Source: Granulicella sp.
Lineage (GTDB): Bacteria > Acidobacteriota > Terriglobia > Terriglobales > Acidobacteriaceae
Assembly: GCA_025408425.1 (NCBI GenBank)
Contig: JANXYX010000050.1
Coordinates: 124,001-188,000, forward strand
Direction of reading: 5' to 3'
DNA: 64,000 nt
The notes beneath the pieces are model-generated. The model ran no database searches, had not been told where the DNA came from, and was given only the letters and a program-made list of their open reading frames with translations. Made by a program: the position numbers and the translations under genes. Positions 1 through 9,069 of this stretch are shown here, piece after piece; within the stretch, counting starts at the first letter, position 1; each line of letters opens with the position of its first letter.

Positions 1-1353
1 CTTCGCAGTCAGTTCCCCAACGCCACCATCCAGGCCTCAAGCCTCTCGAACCTCGCTCTTGCCCTCGACCCAGTCCGCGACCACCTCCCCGTCATCACCC
101 AGGAGATCGGCGACACCTGGATATACGGCATCCCCAGCGACCCACCCAAAGTAGCCCAGTACCGTGAACTCGCCCGCCTCCGCAGTCAATGGCTGACTGA
201 CAAAAAAATCGCCCTCGGCGACCCTACTGACCGTCAACTCCTGCGTCGATTGCTCCTCGCCGTCGAACACACATGGGGTACCGATACCAAGTCCTATCTC
301 GACCACGACCACTACACCCCGCACGACCTGCAACTCGCCCTCGCCGACCCAATCAAATTTCCTGGCTACAAGACAATGACCACCAGTTGGCAGGAAAAAC
401 GCGATGACGTCACCCAGTCCATCTCCTCTCTCCCCCTCGCCCTGCGCACCCAGGCGGAGCAGCACCTCCAGCTACTGGTCCCCAAAGCACCCGATACCAC
501 CAACCTTCAACCCCTCGCCCCCAACACTGAAATCAAAACCCGGCACTTCATCCTCGCCATCGATCCCCACAACGGCGCCATCATCCGCCTCCAAAACCGG
601 AAATCCGGAAAAGAATGGGCCACTCCCAGTCATCCGCTCGCTCTCTTCACGTACCAGACCCTCTCGGCCGCAGACTTCGACCACTTCCTCGACGTTTACG
701 TAAAAAGTAAAGCAGATTGGGCGCCTCAGGACTTTGGCAAACCCAACATCGCCCACTTCAATGCCATCTCGAAGGAGTGGCATCCCACCCTGACGAAAGC
801 ATGGTCCATCGCAGAGGAGCATCAGCACCACATCATCCTCCAACTGAAAATCGACGATCCCAGAGCTGCAGCCACTGGAGTCACCGGGTGGCCTGAGTCT
901 TTATTCGTCGAAATACACCTGCCCGACGAATCGCCAACCCTCCACCTGCGCCTAACCACTCTCAACAAGCCTCAAAACCGGCTGCCCGAATCCATGTGGC
1001 TCACCTTCCGTCCCCAGCCTGCAAACCCCGAGTCCTCTCAGACTGGAAACTGGTCGCTCGAAAAAGTTGGCCAGTTGCTCCTCCCCTCCGATGTCGTCAG
1101 CGGCGGCAACCGCAACATGCACGCTCTCTCTGAAAAAATTCGCTTCTCCGACCCATCAGGCTCTCTTGAAATCCTCACCTTCGATGCCCCCATCGTCTCT
1201 CTTGGCGAGCGCTCCCCAATCTACTTTTCTGACACACAGCCCTCCCTGCGACAAGGCATACACTTCAACCTGTTCAACAACGCCTGGGGCACCAACTACC
1301 CCCAGTGGGGAGGGGGCGACTGGTCGTGGCGCTTCACCGCCAGCTTCGCCTGA
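1..1353 (+). CDS. DUF5054 domain protein, 5'-truncated by window edge
   Basis: The reading frame is open from base 1, so the N-terminus lies outside the window; the first ATG at 250 is internal. The readable part, about 450 residues, contains EIGDTWIYGIPSDP and then HTWGTDTKSYLDHDHY, which I recognise from DUF5054 proteins. These are large bacterial proteins related in their N-terminal part to GH38-type glycoside hydrolases. The C-terminal half is beta-rich and ends WGGGDWSWRFTASF, like the C-terminal sandwich of such enzymes. The catalytic part would be upstream, so activity cannot be judged. A role in carbohydrate breakdown is inferred from the family relationship only. It ends 72 bases before ku. 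Confidence 0.75.
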   Translation, partial: LRSQFPNATIQASSLSNLALALDPVRDHLPVITQEIGDTWIYGIPSDPPKVAQYRELARLRSQWLTDKKIALGDPTDRQLLRRLLLAVEHTWGTDTKSYLDHDHYTPHDLQLALADPIKFPGYKTMTTSWQEKRDDVTQSISSLPLALRTQAEQHLQLLVPKAPDTTNLQPLAPNTEIKTRHFILAIDPHNGAIIRLQNRKSGKEWATPSHPLALFTYQTLSAADFDHFLDVYVKSKADWAPQDFGKPNIAHFNAISKEWHPTLTKAWSIAEEHQHHIILQLKIDDPRAAATGVTGWPESLFVEIHLPDESPTLHLRLTTLNKPQNRLPESMWLTFRPQPANPESSQTGNWSLEKVGQLLLPSDVVSGGNRNMHALSEKIRFSDPSGSLEILTFDAPIVSLGERSPIYFSDTQPSLRQGIHFNLFNNAWGTNYPQWGGGDWSWRFTASFA

Positions 1354-1425
1354 AACCCGTCTCTTATCCCAATCAGGCATCCTCCCACCATGCGATAGAC
1401 TCCTATCTCACAAGAGGACTTCTCC

Positions 1426-2322
1426 ATGCCACGCCCCTTCTGGTCCGGACAAATTCAGATATCCCTTGTCTCCTTCGGCGTCAATCTCTTCCCTGCCACC
1501 GAAGCCAAAAGCGAGATCCGCTTCCATCAGCTCAGCCGTAAGACTGGCGAGCGAATCAGGCACCAGAAAGTCTCGGCAGACGAGGAACCCGTCGAGAAGA
1601 GCGACGTCGTCAAGGGCTATGAGTACCGCAAAGGCGAGTACGTCATCATCGAACCCGACGACATTGAGAACCTCCGCATCCCCTCTCGCCACAGCCTTGA
1701 AGTCTCCCAGTTCATCGACATTGCTGAACTCGACCCCGCGTTCTACGAGAAGCCATACTTCGTCGTACCCGAAAGCGACGTCCAGTCCGAAGCATTCGCC
1801 GTCGTTCGCAAAGCTCTCCAGTCCACCCACAAAGTAGCCTTGGGCAAGATCGCCTTCGGTGGCCGCGAGCACCTCGTCGCCGTCGCCGCCCCAACCAACG
1901 ACAAAGACGCTGGCATGATGGCCTACACCCTCCGCTACGCCGAAGAACTTCGCAACTCGGCCAACTACTTCTCCGATATCAAAAAAACCGCCATCGACCA
2001 GGACCAACTCTCTCTCGCCAAGGAACTCATCAAGCGAAAAACCGCCAGATTCGACCCCGCTAAATTCACAGACGAGTACGAAGCCGCCCTCCGCAAAATG
2101 GTCGAAGCCAAAATCAAACACGCTCCCATCTCCCGCGAAGAGCCCGCCGCCAGGCCAGGCAAGGTCGTCAACCTCATGGACGCACTCCGCCAGAGCGTGC
2201 AGGCCGACTCCGCTCCCTCTACCCGAAAGAAGCCCCCAGCCAGAGCTTTGCCCGGAGCCTCAAAGGCCGGTATCGCCCTGGTCAAGTCAGCCACCAAATC
2301 CAAATCACGCAAGTCGGCCTAG
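1426..2322 (+). CDS. ku: Non-homologous end-joining protein Ku
   Basis: Bacterial Ku forms a homodimeric ring on DNA double-strand ends and recruits LigD. The 298-residue protein begins MPRPFWSGQIQISLVSFGV, the typical Ku start, and carries FHQLSRKTGERIRHQKV and YVIIEPDDIENLRIP in the beta-barrel ring domain, then MMAYTLRYAEEL further on. The core ends near residue 250 and is followed by a basic Lys/Arg/Ala tail (residues about 262-298), as in other bacterial Ku proteins, where the tail aids DNA binding. An SD-like AAGAGGA lies upstream of the ATG. The stop codon is 3 bases before the ligD start, so the two genes form an NHEJ operon and are probably translationally coupled. Confidence 0.96.
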   Translation: MPRPFWSGQIQISLVSFGVNLFPATEAKSEIRFHQLSRKTGERIRHQKVSADEEPVEKSDVVKGYEYRKGEYVIIEPDDIENLRIPSRHSLEVSQFIDIAELDPAFYEKPYFVVPESDVQSEAFAVVRKALQSTHKVALGKIAFGGREHLVAVAAPTNDKDAGMMAYTLRYAEELRNSANYFSDIKKTAIDQDQLSLAKELIKRKTARFDPAKFTDEYEAALRKMVEAKIKHAPISREEPAARPGKVVNLMDALRQSVQADSAPSTRKKPPARALPGASKAGIALVKSATKSKSRKSA

Positions 2323-2325
2323 CCC

Positions 2326-5163
2326 ATGCCAACCAAGCGCAGAGCACCTCCCCCCGACGCCATTGACCTGCAACTCGATCGCTACCGCTCCATGCGTGAC
2401 TTCAACATCACCGCTGAACCGGCCGGAAGCACAAAATCCAGAAAATCCAATCCAGCAGCTCGTTCCAACCAGTACCCGTTCGTCATTCACAAACACGCAG
2501 CCTCCCACCTCCACTATGACTTCCGCCTCGGCTGGAATGGTGTGCTCAAAAGCTGGGCCATCACCAAAGGTCCCAGCTACGTCCCCGCAGACAAGCGTCT
2601 AGCCGTTCAGGTCGAAGACCACCCCATGGAGTATGGTGGCTTCGAAGGCATCATCCCCCAGGGCCAATACGGCGGCGGTACCGTCATGCTCTGGGATCAA
2701 GGTACCTGGGAGCCCCAGTCCAGCCATGCCGACATCGACACCGCCCTCCGCGACGGCCACCTCAAGTTCACCCTGCACGGCACCAAACTCAAGGGAAACT
2801 GGGCTCTCATCCGTATGCACAGCAGGACCGCCAACCAGTCCAAATCCAACTGGCTCCTCATCAAAGAACACGACGACTTCGAGCGCTCCCCCGACGACAT
2901 CCCCATCACCGACCAGGCTCCCAACTCCGTTCTCACCAACCGCTCCATCGATCAGATCGCCGCCAGCCACGACCACGTATGGGGCTCCAGCCAGACCGCC
3001 AGCCGCAAATCCCAGCGCCGCAACAATGCCACCCCAGCGAGTACCCCGGTCTCCGCGAGCACCAGGCGTGGGAGCGCTGCAAACAAGTCAAAAGAATTTA
3101 CCCCGGACCTCACCCACACTCCGAAAGAAGAACTCCCCACGTTCATCGCGCCGCAGCTGGCCCAGCCCGCAAAAACTCCACCCACCTCCAGCGGCTGGCT
3201 CCACGAGCTCAAGCTCGACGGTTACCGCATCCAGGCCCGCAAAGACGCCGCCCGCGTTCAGCTACTCACTCGCACCGGCCTCGACTGGACCCACCGCATG
3301 GAAACCATCGCCGCCCAGGTCGCCAAACTCCCTGCAAACTCCTGCCTCCTCGACGGCGAAATCGTCGTGCTCCGCCCCGACGGCAACACCAGCTTCGCAG
3401 ACCTCCAGGCCGCCTTTCAGGATGGCATCAAAAAGCCCCTCACTTACTTCGTCTTCGATCTTCTCCACCTCAACGGTCACAACCTGCGCAACCTCCCCCT
3501 CAGCGAACGCAAAGCCAACCTCGCCGATCTCCTCGCCCAACAGTCTCCGGCCTCCGGCAACTCCATTCGCTTCACAGAGCACCTCGAAGCCAGCGGCAAA
3601 ACCGTCTTCCACAAAGCCTGCGAGCTCCATGCCGAAGGCATCCTCTCCAAACGCGCTGCAGGAAAATACATCCCCGGCCGCAGCAGCAACTGGCTCAAGC
3701 TCAAATGCATCCGCGAGCAGGAGTTCGTCATCGGCGGCTTCACCCTCCCCGCCAAAGGCCACACCGGCCTTCACGGCACAGGCTCCCTCCTACTCGGATA
3801 CTACGAAAACGCCCCAACAATAAGCCCTCGAAAGTATCCCCAAACACTCATCTACGCTGGTCGCACCGGCACCGGCTTCACCCAGGAAACCCATCGAATC
3901 CTGCGCAACCAGTTAGAGTCCCTCCGCACCAACACCACGCCCTTCCACAATCCTCCCGCCGAAGCCCGTCGCAAAGCGATATGGGTCAAGCCCCAACTTG
4001 TTGCCCAGGTCCGGTTCGCCACCTGGACCGCCGACGGCCTCGTCCGCCAAGCCTCCTTCAAAGGCCTCCGCGAAGACAAGCCCGCCAACGAAGTCCGCCG
4101 CGAAGAGCCTGCCCCAAAACCCAGTGCCGCCAAACATGCCTCCCACTCCACCCCGGCACTCCTCGCCGCCAAATCCACTCGTACCCGCAACCTTGTCGTT
4201 CCAGGCGAAGACGAGGAGCCCAAGCCTCTGCAAGCGAAGCGAACCGATGTACCCAAACAGGAAACAACCGCCCCGACGCAAGCACACGCCCCGGTCCGCC
4301 TCACCCACCCCGAAAAAATCCTTGACGCCCCCTCCCAACTCACCAAGCAGCAGCTCGCCGACTACTACTGGGCCATCGCTCCAAACATGCTGCCCCACAT
4401 CGCCAACCGGCCGCTCACCCTCGTCCGCTGTCCCGACGGCCCCGAGCACCAGTGCTTCTATCAACGGCACGTCACCCCCATGTTGCCCTCAGGCATCGAA
4501 TCCGTATCCGTCATTGACAAGACGTCTCTCATCCCCGAACCCTACATCACCCTCTCCACCCCCGAAGCCCTCGCCAGCCTCGCCCAGATCGGCGTCCTCG
4601 AAATCCACCCCTGGGGCTCTCGAAACCTTGATCTCGAACACCCCGACCGCATCATCATCGACCTCGATCCCGACCCCACCGTCCCTTGGCCCACTATCGC
4701 CGCCACTGCCACCGACATCCGCAATCAACTCAAGAAACTCGGCCTCGAATCCTTCCTCAAATCCACCGGCGGCAAAGGCCTCCACGTCGTCATTCCCATC
4801 CAGCCAGAGCACGACTGGCCAGTAGTCAAGCAATTTGCTCGCGCCTTCGTCCTGCAACTCGAGAAGTCCAACCCAACCCTCTACCTCACCAAAATGACCA
4901 AGGCCGCCCGCAAAAATCGCATCTACCTCGACTACCTCCGCAACGAACGCGGCGCCACCGCCGTCGCAGCCTTCTCTCCGCGCGCCCGCGCAGGCCTCCC
5001 CGTTGCACTCCCCCTCAGTTGGACTGACCTCAAGCTCCCCGAGAGCCCCCTCTTCCGCGTAGCCGACTTCCCCACCTGGAAGTCACGCCTCCGCCGCGAC
5101 CCCTGGAAGCAGCTCCCGCTCATCAAGCAGAGCCTCAACCCCAATTTATTGCCGCTCGTCTAA
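2326..5163 (+). CDS. ligD: ATP-dependent DNA ligase LigD (PE-ligase-polymerase)
   Basis: This multifunctional NHEJ enzyme of 945 residues trims, fills and seals ends held by Ku. Domain order read from the sequence: a 3'-phosphoesterase domain (residues about 50-190, with [17 protein letters not shown]), a basic Ser/Thr/Ala linker, the ATP-dependent ligase (about 275-595, nucleophile Lys296 in ELKLDGYR), a second low-complexity linker, and the primase-like polymerase (about 655-940, with [11 protein letters not shown] and the acidic IIDLDPDP metal site). The order PE-LIG-POL differs from the POL-PE-LIG order of mycobacterial LigD and resembles the Pseudomonas type. All three catalytic signatures are present. 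No strong SD is visible, which fits coupling to ku 3 bases upstream. Confidence 0.96.
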   Translation: MPTKRRAPPPDAIDLQLDRYRSMRDFNITAEPAGSTKSRKSNPAARSNQYPFVIHKHAASHLHYDFRLGWNGVLKSWAITKGPSYVPADKRLAVQVEDHPMEYGGFEGIIPQGQYGGGTVMLWDQGTWEPQSSHADIDTALRDGHLKFTLHGTKLKGNWALIRMHSRTANQSKSNWLLIKEHDDFERSPDDIPITDQAPNSVLTNRSIDQIAASHDHVWGSSQTASRKSQRRNNATPASTPVSASTRRGSAANKSKEFTPDLTHTPKEELPTFIAPQLAQPAKTPPTSSGWLHELKLDGYRIQARKDAARVQLLTRTGLDWTHRMETIAAQVAKLPANSCLLDGEIVVLRPDGNTSFADLQAAFQDGIKKPLTYFVFDLLHLNGHNLRNLPLSERKANLADLLAQQSPASGNSIRFTEHLEASGKTVFHKACELHAEGILSKRAAGKYIPGRSSNWLKLKCIREQEFVIGGFTLPAKGHTGLHGTGSLLLGYYENAPTISPRKYPQTLIYAGRTGTGFTQETHRILRNQLESLRTNTTPFHNPPAEARRKAIWVKPQLVAQVRFATWTADGLVRQASFKGLREDKPANEVRREEPAPKPSAAKHASHSTPALLAAKSTRTRNLVVPGEDEEPKPLQAKRTDVPKQETTAPTQAHAPVRLTHPEKILDAPSQLTKQQLADYYWAIAPNMLPHIANRPLTLVRCPDGPEHQCFYQRHVTPMLPSGIESVSVIDKTSLIPEPYITLSTPEALASLAQIGVLEIHPWGSRNLDLEHPDRIIIDLDPDPTVPWPTIAATATDIRNQLKKLGLESFLKSTGGKGLHVVIPIQPEHDWPVVKQFARAFVLQLEKSNPTLYLTKMTKAARKNRIYLDYLRNERGATAVAAFSPRARAGLPVALPLSWTDLKLPESPLFRVADFPTWKSRLRRDPWKQLPLIKQSLNPNLLPLV

Positions 5164-5456
5164 CCGCCAGCCACCGCCCCAATCACCAGCAGCGGCTCCC
5201 GCCCACTCGCCACCGCCTCCGGCAGCACGGCATCCAGCGACTCAAACGACCAATCCTCCTCACAAGCAAAGAACCGCAGAAACGCCCGCCGTTCCTGCGT
5301 CACCTGGTCCCGAATCGTTCCCCGAAGCATCGGATACTTCGCCTCCAGCGCATCCAGCACCCGCCGCACCGTCACCGCGCCCTCGACCTCCAGCCTCACA
5401 TCACCCTGCACTCTCGCCAGCGTCCGAAGATGCCCCGGCAGCTCCACTCGAATCAT
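5160..5456 (-). CDS. MoaD/ThiS-family ubiquitin-like protein
   Basis: A 98-residue beta-grasp protein: [18 protein letters not shown] opens the fold, [17 protein letters not shown] forms the helix, and the chain ends [10 protein letters not shown]-terminal Gly-Gly is the feature by which MoaD, ThiS and small archaeal modifiers are adenylated and thiocarboxylated or conjugated. Its start overlaps the stop of the upstream propeller gene by 4 bases (ATGA), so the two form one translationally coupled unit. It converges on ligD, with the ends overlapping by 4 bases. No activating E1/MoeB-like enzyme or molybdopterin or thiamine gene lies in the window, so the acceptor pathway is unknown. Confidence 0.85.
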   Translation of the reverse strand: MIRVELPGHLRTLARVQGDVRLEVEGAVTVRRVLDALEAKYPMLRGTIRDQVTQERRAFLRFFACEEDWSFESLDAVLPEAVASGREPLLVIGAVAGG

Positions 5457-6568
5457 GGCAACGTCTGCACCTCAACAGAAAGCACTGCCGGCAGGTCCCG
5501 CACAATCGCCGTCCAACTGTCTCCAGCATCCGACGACGCGTAAACCTGCCCGCCCGTCGTCCCAAAATACACACCGCACTTATCCAGTTGGTCCACCGAC
5601 ATCGCATCTCGCAGCACATTCACGTAGCAGTTCTCCTGTGGCAAACCCTTCGACAGCGCCTCCCACTCATTCCCGCCCGTCCGGCTCCGATACACCCGCA
5701 GCTTCCCATCCGGCGGAAAGTGTTCTCCATCGCTCTTGATCGGAACCACATACACCGTCTCCGGCTCATGCGCATGCACGTCAATCACAAATCCAAAGTC
5801 CGTCGGCAGATTCCCACTCACCTCCTGCCACAAGTCCCCCGCATTATCGCTGCGCATCACATCCCAGTGCTTCTGCATGAACAGCGTCCCCGGCCGCGAC
5901 GGATGCATCGCAATGTGGTGCACGCAATGCCCCACCTCCGCATCCGGATCAGGGATGTACTGCGATCTCAACCCCTTGTTGATCGGTCGCCACGTCGCCC
6001 CGCCATCATCCGTCCGAAACGCACCCGCCGCCGAAATCGCAATATACATGCGCTTCTCATCGCTCGGGTCCAGCAAAATCGTATGCAGACACATCCCACC
6101 CGCACCCGGAGCCCAGTGCGGCCCCGACCCATGCCCCCGCAACCCCGACATCTCTCCCCAGCTCTGCCCGCCATCCGTCGAACGAAACAGCGCTGCATCC
6201 TCCACGCCTGCATAAACCGTATCCACATCGCTCAGCGACGGTTCCAGATGCCACACCCGCTTGAACTCCCAGGGATGCGGCGTGCCGTCATACCACTGGT
6301 GCGTGCCCGGCACCCCTTCATACGCAAACTTGTTCCCCACCGCCTCCCACGTCTGTCCACCGTCCTCCGACCGCTGGATCATCTGTCCAAACCAGCCGCT
6401 CGACTGCGAACAATACAGCCGGTTCGGGTCCACCGGCGATCCCTTCAGGTGATAGATCTCCCACCCCGCAAAGTGCGGCCCGCTAATCTCCCACTGCTCC
6501 CGCTTCCCATCCGAAGTCAGCACAAACGCGCCCTTGCGCGTCCCAACCAGTACCCGCACCTTGCTCAT
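5453..6568 (-). CDS. BNR/sialidase-like beta-propeller protein
   Basis: A 371-residue protein with repeated Asp-box motifs typical of sialidase/BNR propellers: [36 protein letters not shown] and SSDAGDSW, one per blade. It begins [20 protein letters not shown] and has no signal peptide, so it is probably cytoplasmic; sialidase activity is not implied. The start at 6568 was chosen over a longer frame because AGGAGG lies 6 bases upstream of this ATG. It overlaps the MoaD/ThiS-like gene by 4 bases. In my recollection such propellers and ThiS-like proteins are paired in several phyla, but the function of the pair is not known to me. Confidence 0.85.
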   Translation of the reverse strand: MSKVRVLVGTRKGAFVLTSDGKREQWEISGPHFAGWEIYHLKGSPVDPNRLYCSQSSGWFGQMIQRSEDGGQTWEAVGNKFAYEGVPGTHQWYDGTPHPWEFKRVWHLEPSLSDVDTVYAGVEDAALFRSTDGGQSWGEMSGLRGHGSGPHWAPGAGGMCLHTILLDPSDEKRMYIAISAAGAFRTDDGGATWRPINKGLRSQYIPDPDAEVGHCVHHIAMHPSRPGTLFMQKHWDVMRSDNAGDLWQEVSGNLPTDFGFVIDVHAHEPETVYVVPIKSDGEHFPPDGKLRVYRSRTGGNEWEALSKGLPQENCYVNVLRDAMSVDQLDKCGVYFGTTGGQVYASSDAGDSWTAIVRDLPAVLSVEVQTLP

Positions 6569-6678
6569 CTTCAACCTCCTGGGGCCTCGCGCCGTCACAC
6601 GCAACCAGAGGCAACACGATCTGCCCACACGCTAGCATCCGTGCCAAATTACCACTAACGACCCTCCCCCGGAGATAC

Positions 6679-7152
6679 TTATTTCGCTAATTCCTCCTTC
6701 ACCAGCTCGCTCAACAGCTTCCCGTCCGCCCGGATCCCCGCCGCAAGAATCCACTGCCGCGCCACCTGCATCGCCGTTCCCATATCCTTCGGCCCCGGCT
6801 TCACTCCGCCGGCATCCTTCTGCAGATGCGCGATCACTCCCTGCACCAGCTTCCGAACCTCATCCTCTCCCGCCTCTTTCGGCAGATAGCCCTCGATCAT
6901 TCCGATCTCCAGCCGTTCCTTCTCCGCCAGCTCCGGCCGGTCACCCTTCGTAAACGACTCCACTGACTCCTTCCGCTGCTTGATCAGCGTCGTCAGTATC
7001 TGCGCCTCCTCCGCGTCCGTCAGCGGCTCCCGCTTGTCGATCTCTTTATTCTTTAACGCGCTCTTCACCATCCGCAACGTCGTCAACTTATGCTCATCCT
7101 TCGCCTTCATCGCCACAATAATGTCCGTTTGGATCTTCTGTCCGATACTCAT
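6679..7152 (-). CDS. GatB/YqeY domain-containing protein
   Basis: A 157-residue YqeY-type protein: MSIGQKIQTDIIVAMKAKDEHKLTTLRMVKSALKNKEIDKREPLTD opens the helical domain and the C-terminal part carries MGTAMQVARQWI and ADGKLLSELVKEEL. YqeY is homologous to the C-terminal tRNA-binding tail of GatB and is thought to interact with tRNA; its precise role is unsettled. The start at 7152 was preferred to an upstream ATG at 7173 because GGAGG lies 5 bases before it. It is transcribed divergently from the aminotransferase gene, with 86 bases between them. The true gatB is far away at 24-25.7 kb. Confidence 0.92.
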   Translation of the reverse strand: MSIGQKIQTDIIVAMKAKDEHKLTTLRMVKSALKNKEIDKREPLTDAEEAQILTTLIKQRKESVESFTKGDRPELAEKERLEIGMIEGYLPKEAGEDEVRKLVQGVIAHLQKDAGGVKPGPKDMGTAMQVARQWILAAGIRADGKLLSELVKEELAK

Positions 7153-7238
7153 AGCTTCCTCCGCCCGTTCCATGTCAACGCCTGATTATAAGTTGACCTT
7201 TCAATCTCTCCCGTCCACCAACTCGATACAATAGATGC

Positions 7239-8495
7239 ATGATCCGCAAGACACGTCTCTTCACGCCTGGTCCCACCCCACTGCTCCCCGCCGCCCAGTT
7301 TGCCATGGCAGCCGCTGACATTCACCACCGCACCGTCGAGTTCCGCACCCTCTACACCCGCGTCCTCGCCCAGCTCAAGGACTTCTTCGGCACCAGGAAC
7401 GACGTCCTCATCCTCTCCAGCTCCGGCACCGGAGCCATGGAAGCCTCCGTCTCCAACCTCACTTCCCCCGGCGACCGCGTCCTCGTTCTCACCGCCGGCA
7501 AGTTCGGTGAGCGTTGGACCGCACTCGCCAAGGCCTTCGGCTGCGAAGTAGACGTCGTCTCCGCTCCCTACGGCCAGACCTTCTCCCTCGACGCCGTCGC
7601 CGCCGCACTCAAGCTCGAAACCCGCGTCGTCTTCATGCAGGCCTCCGAGACCAGCACCGGCGTACGCCACTGCGTTCCAGCAGTCGCCAAGCTCCTCAAA
7701 GACAACGGCAGCGAAGCCCTCCTCGTTGTAGACGCCATCACCGGCCTCGGCACCAGCCACATCGACATGGACGGCTGGGGCGTTGACGTCCTCATCGGAG
7801 GCTCACAGAAGTCCTTCATGATCCCTCCCGGCCTCTCCTTCCTCTCCCTCTCCGACAAGGCCTGGGACCGCATGGAAGCCAGCTACAACCCCCGCTACTA
7901 CTTCGACCTCCGCAAGGAGCGCAAGAACGCCAAGAACGGCGAGTCCGCCTACACCCCAGCAGTAGCCCTCATCGCCGCACTCGGCGCTGCACTCGACTAC
8001 ATCGCAGGTCAGGCTGAAGGAAACCTCGTCGAAGGCCGCAAAAAGCTCGTCGAGAACGCCGAAACCATCTCCGCCATGACCCGCGCCGCCGTCGTCGCTC
8101 TGGGCATGAAGCTCTTCGCCCCCGACGCTCCCTCCGCCGCTGCCACCGCCGTCCTGCCCCCCGAGGGCATCGACTCCGGAATCATCGTCAAGGAGCTCAA
8201 ATCCCGCTTCGCCGCCGTCATCACCAACGGCCAGGGCGAGATGAAGGGCCAGATCTTCCGCATCGCCCACCTCGGCTTCTTCGACTACATGGACACCATC
8301 GCCTTCATCGGTGCCCTCGAGCAAGTCGTCATGAAGTCCTTCCCCCAGCCCGGAGTAGGCTTCGGAACCGGCCTCATCGCCGCCCAGAAGCTCTACGCCG
8401 AGCGCTCCGCCACCGCCGCCGCCGAATCCAAATGCCTCTGCGGCCGCACCGACAACTGCTGCTCCATCACCAACCCCGCCTTCGGCACCAGGTAA
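7239..8495 (+). CDS. Class-V aminotransferase (alanine-glyoxylate/serine-pyruvate type)
   Basis: A PLP-dependent fold-I enzyme of 418 residues. MIRKTRLFTPGPTPLLPAA is the classical start of the alanine-glyoxylate/serine-pyruvate family. SSSGTGAMEA binds the phosphate, Asp165 in VVDAITGLG contacts the pyridine, and Lys191 in GGSQKSFMIPPGL is the Schiff-base lysine. Likely reactions are transamination of glyoxylate or pyruvate with serine or alanine; the substrate cannot be fixed from sequence. Compared with the usual length of about 380 it carries a C-terminal extension ending CLCGRTDNCCSITNP with four cysteines in eleven residues, which is unusual. A GGGTGCCCCAT-type repeat follows downstream. 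Confidence 0.93.
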   Translation: MIRKTRLFTPGPTPLLPAAQFAMAAADIHHRTVEFRTLYTRVLAQLKDFFGTRNDVLILSSSGTGAMEASVSNLTSPGDRVLVLTAGKFGERWTALAKAFGCEVDVVSAPYGQTFSLDAVAAALKLETRVVFMQASETSTGVRHCVPAVAKLLKDNGSEALLVVDAITGLGTSHIDMDGWGVDVLIGGSQKSFMIPPGLSFLSLSDKAWDRMEASYNPRYYFDLRKERKNAKNGESAYTPAVALIAALGAALDYIAGQAEGNLVEGRKKLVENAETISAMTRAAVVALGMKLFAPDAPSAAATAVLPPEGIDSGIIVKELKSRFAAVITNGQGEMKGQIFRIAHLGFFDYMDTIAFIGALEQVVMKSFPQPGVGFGTGLIAAQKLYAERSATAAAESKCLCGRTDNCCSITNPAFGTR

Positions 8496-8546
8496 GACAA
8501 GCCCACGTCCCGACTCCAGGGCGTGGGTTCCACTCCCCCACAGATG

Positions 8547-8620
8547 CCGGGTGCCCCATCTTCGCGACGGCCGTATCGTCGCCAAGGTGGGCACCGGGCA
8601 AAGCCCGACCGCTCTCCTCG
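8547..8620 (+). repeat. Dispersed hairpin repeat, GGGTGCCCCAT family, copy 1
   Basis: The element begins CCGGGTGCCCCATCTTCGCG, folds by pairing TTCGCGAC/GTCGCCAA around a short loop, and closes with AAGGTGGGCA before a second small hairpin CGGGCAAAGCCCG. The latter part is almost identical in the copy at 10342. It lies between the aminotransferase and the YgiB-like gene, overlapping nothing. Confidence 0.8.
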
Positions 8621-8684
8621 ACCAACCTCAAACGCCACGGCACTCCATCCGAGCGCGACACTTGATACTCTGGTGCAGCCCCCG

Positions 8685-9059
8685 ATGAAACGCTCCTCCC
8701 AAGTCGCCGCCCCACTCCTCGCCGCCGCCGCCCTGGCCATGCTCTCCGGCTGTCGCAAGCCAGAGATGCAGCGCTGCGTCGACGAGAAGAATCAGGTAGT
8801 CGACGACAGCCTCTGCGCCAACCAGCCCCAGACCCAGCAGCAGCGCCCCGACGGCCACGGCGGCTTCATCCCCTTCTTCATGCCTTATCACTACTACTAC
8901 GGCGGATGGGGCGGATACGGCCTCGGCACCCCCGTAGGCGGAGGCAGCACCTCACCCGCCTTCGGCCGCAGCTACTCCACCCGCTCCGGCACCACCACCC
9001 GCGGAGGCTTCGGCAGTTCCTTCTCCAGCGGCGGCCACTCCAGTAGTTCTGGCGAATAG
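8685..9059 (+). CDS. YgiB-like (DUF1190-type) small lipoprotein
   Basis: A 124-residue lipoprotein: residues 1-22 form a signal peptide (MKRSSQVAAPLLAAAALAML) ending in the lipobox LSGC, with Cys23 as lipidation site. The mature part has CVDEKNQVVDDSLCAN, then a Gly/Tyr/Ser-rich tail (YYYGGWGGYGLGTPVGGGST) as in the YgiB/DUF1190 proteins. The start was placed at the ATG preceding the signal peptide; the open frame extends further upstream but through a repeat. It ends 10 bases before a glutathionylspermidine-synthase-like gene, the same pairing as ygiB-ygiC in Escherichia coli. This supports the assignment although the similarity itself is short. Confidence 0.75.
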   Translation: MKRSSQVAAPLLAAAALAMLSGCRKPEMQRCVDEKNQVVDDSLCANQPQTQQQRPDGHGGFIPFFMPYHYYYGGWGGYGLGTPVGGGSTSPAFGRSYSTRSGTTTRGGFGSSFSSGGHSSSSGE

Positions 9060-9069
9060 GAAAGGCATA

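Noticed and set aside
2979..4325. Long Arg/Pro/His-rich frame on the plus strand inside ligD
   Set aside because: Out-of-frame reading of a GC-rich gene; LigD has all domain motifs in its own frame, and this frame shows only low-complexity composition and no SD.
5588..6658. 356-codon plus-strand frame opposite the BNR propeller gene
   Set aside because: Basic low-complexity antisense frame; the minus strand carries five Asp-box repeats and a strong SD.
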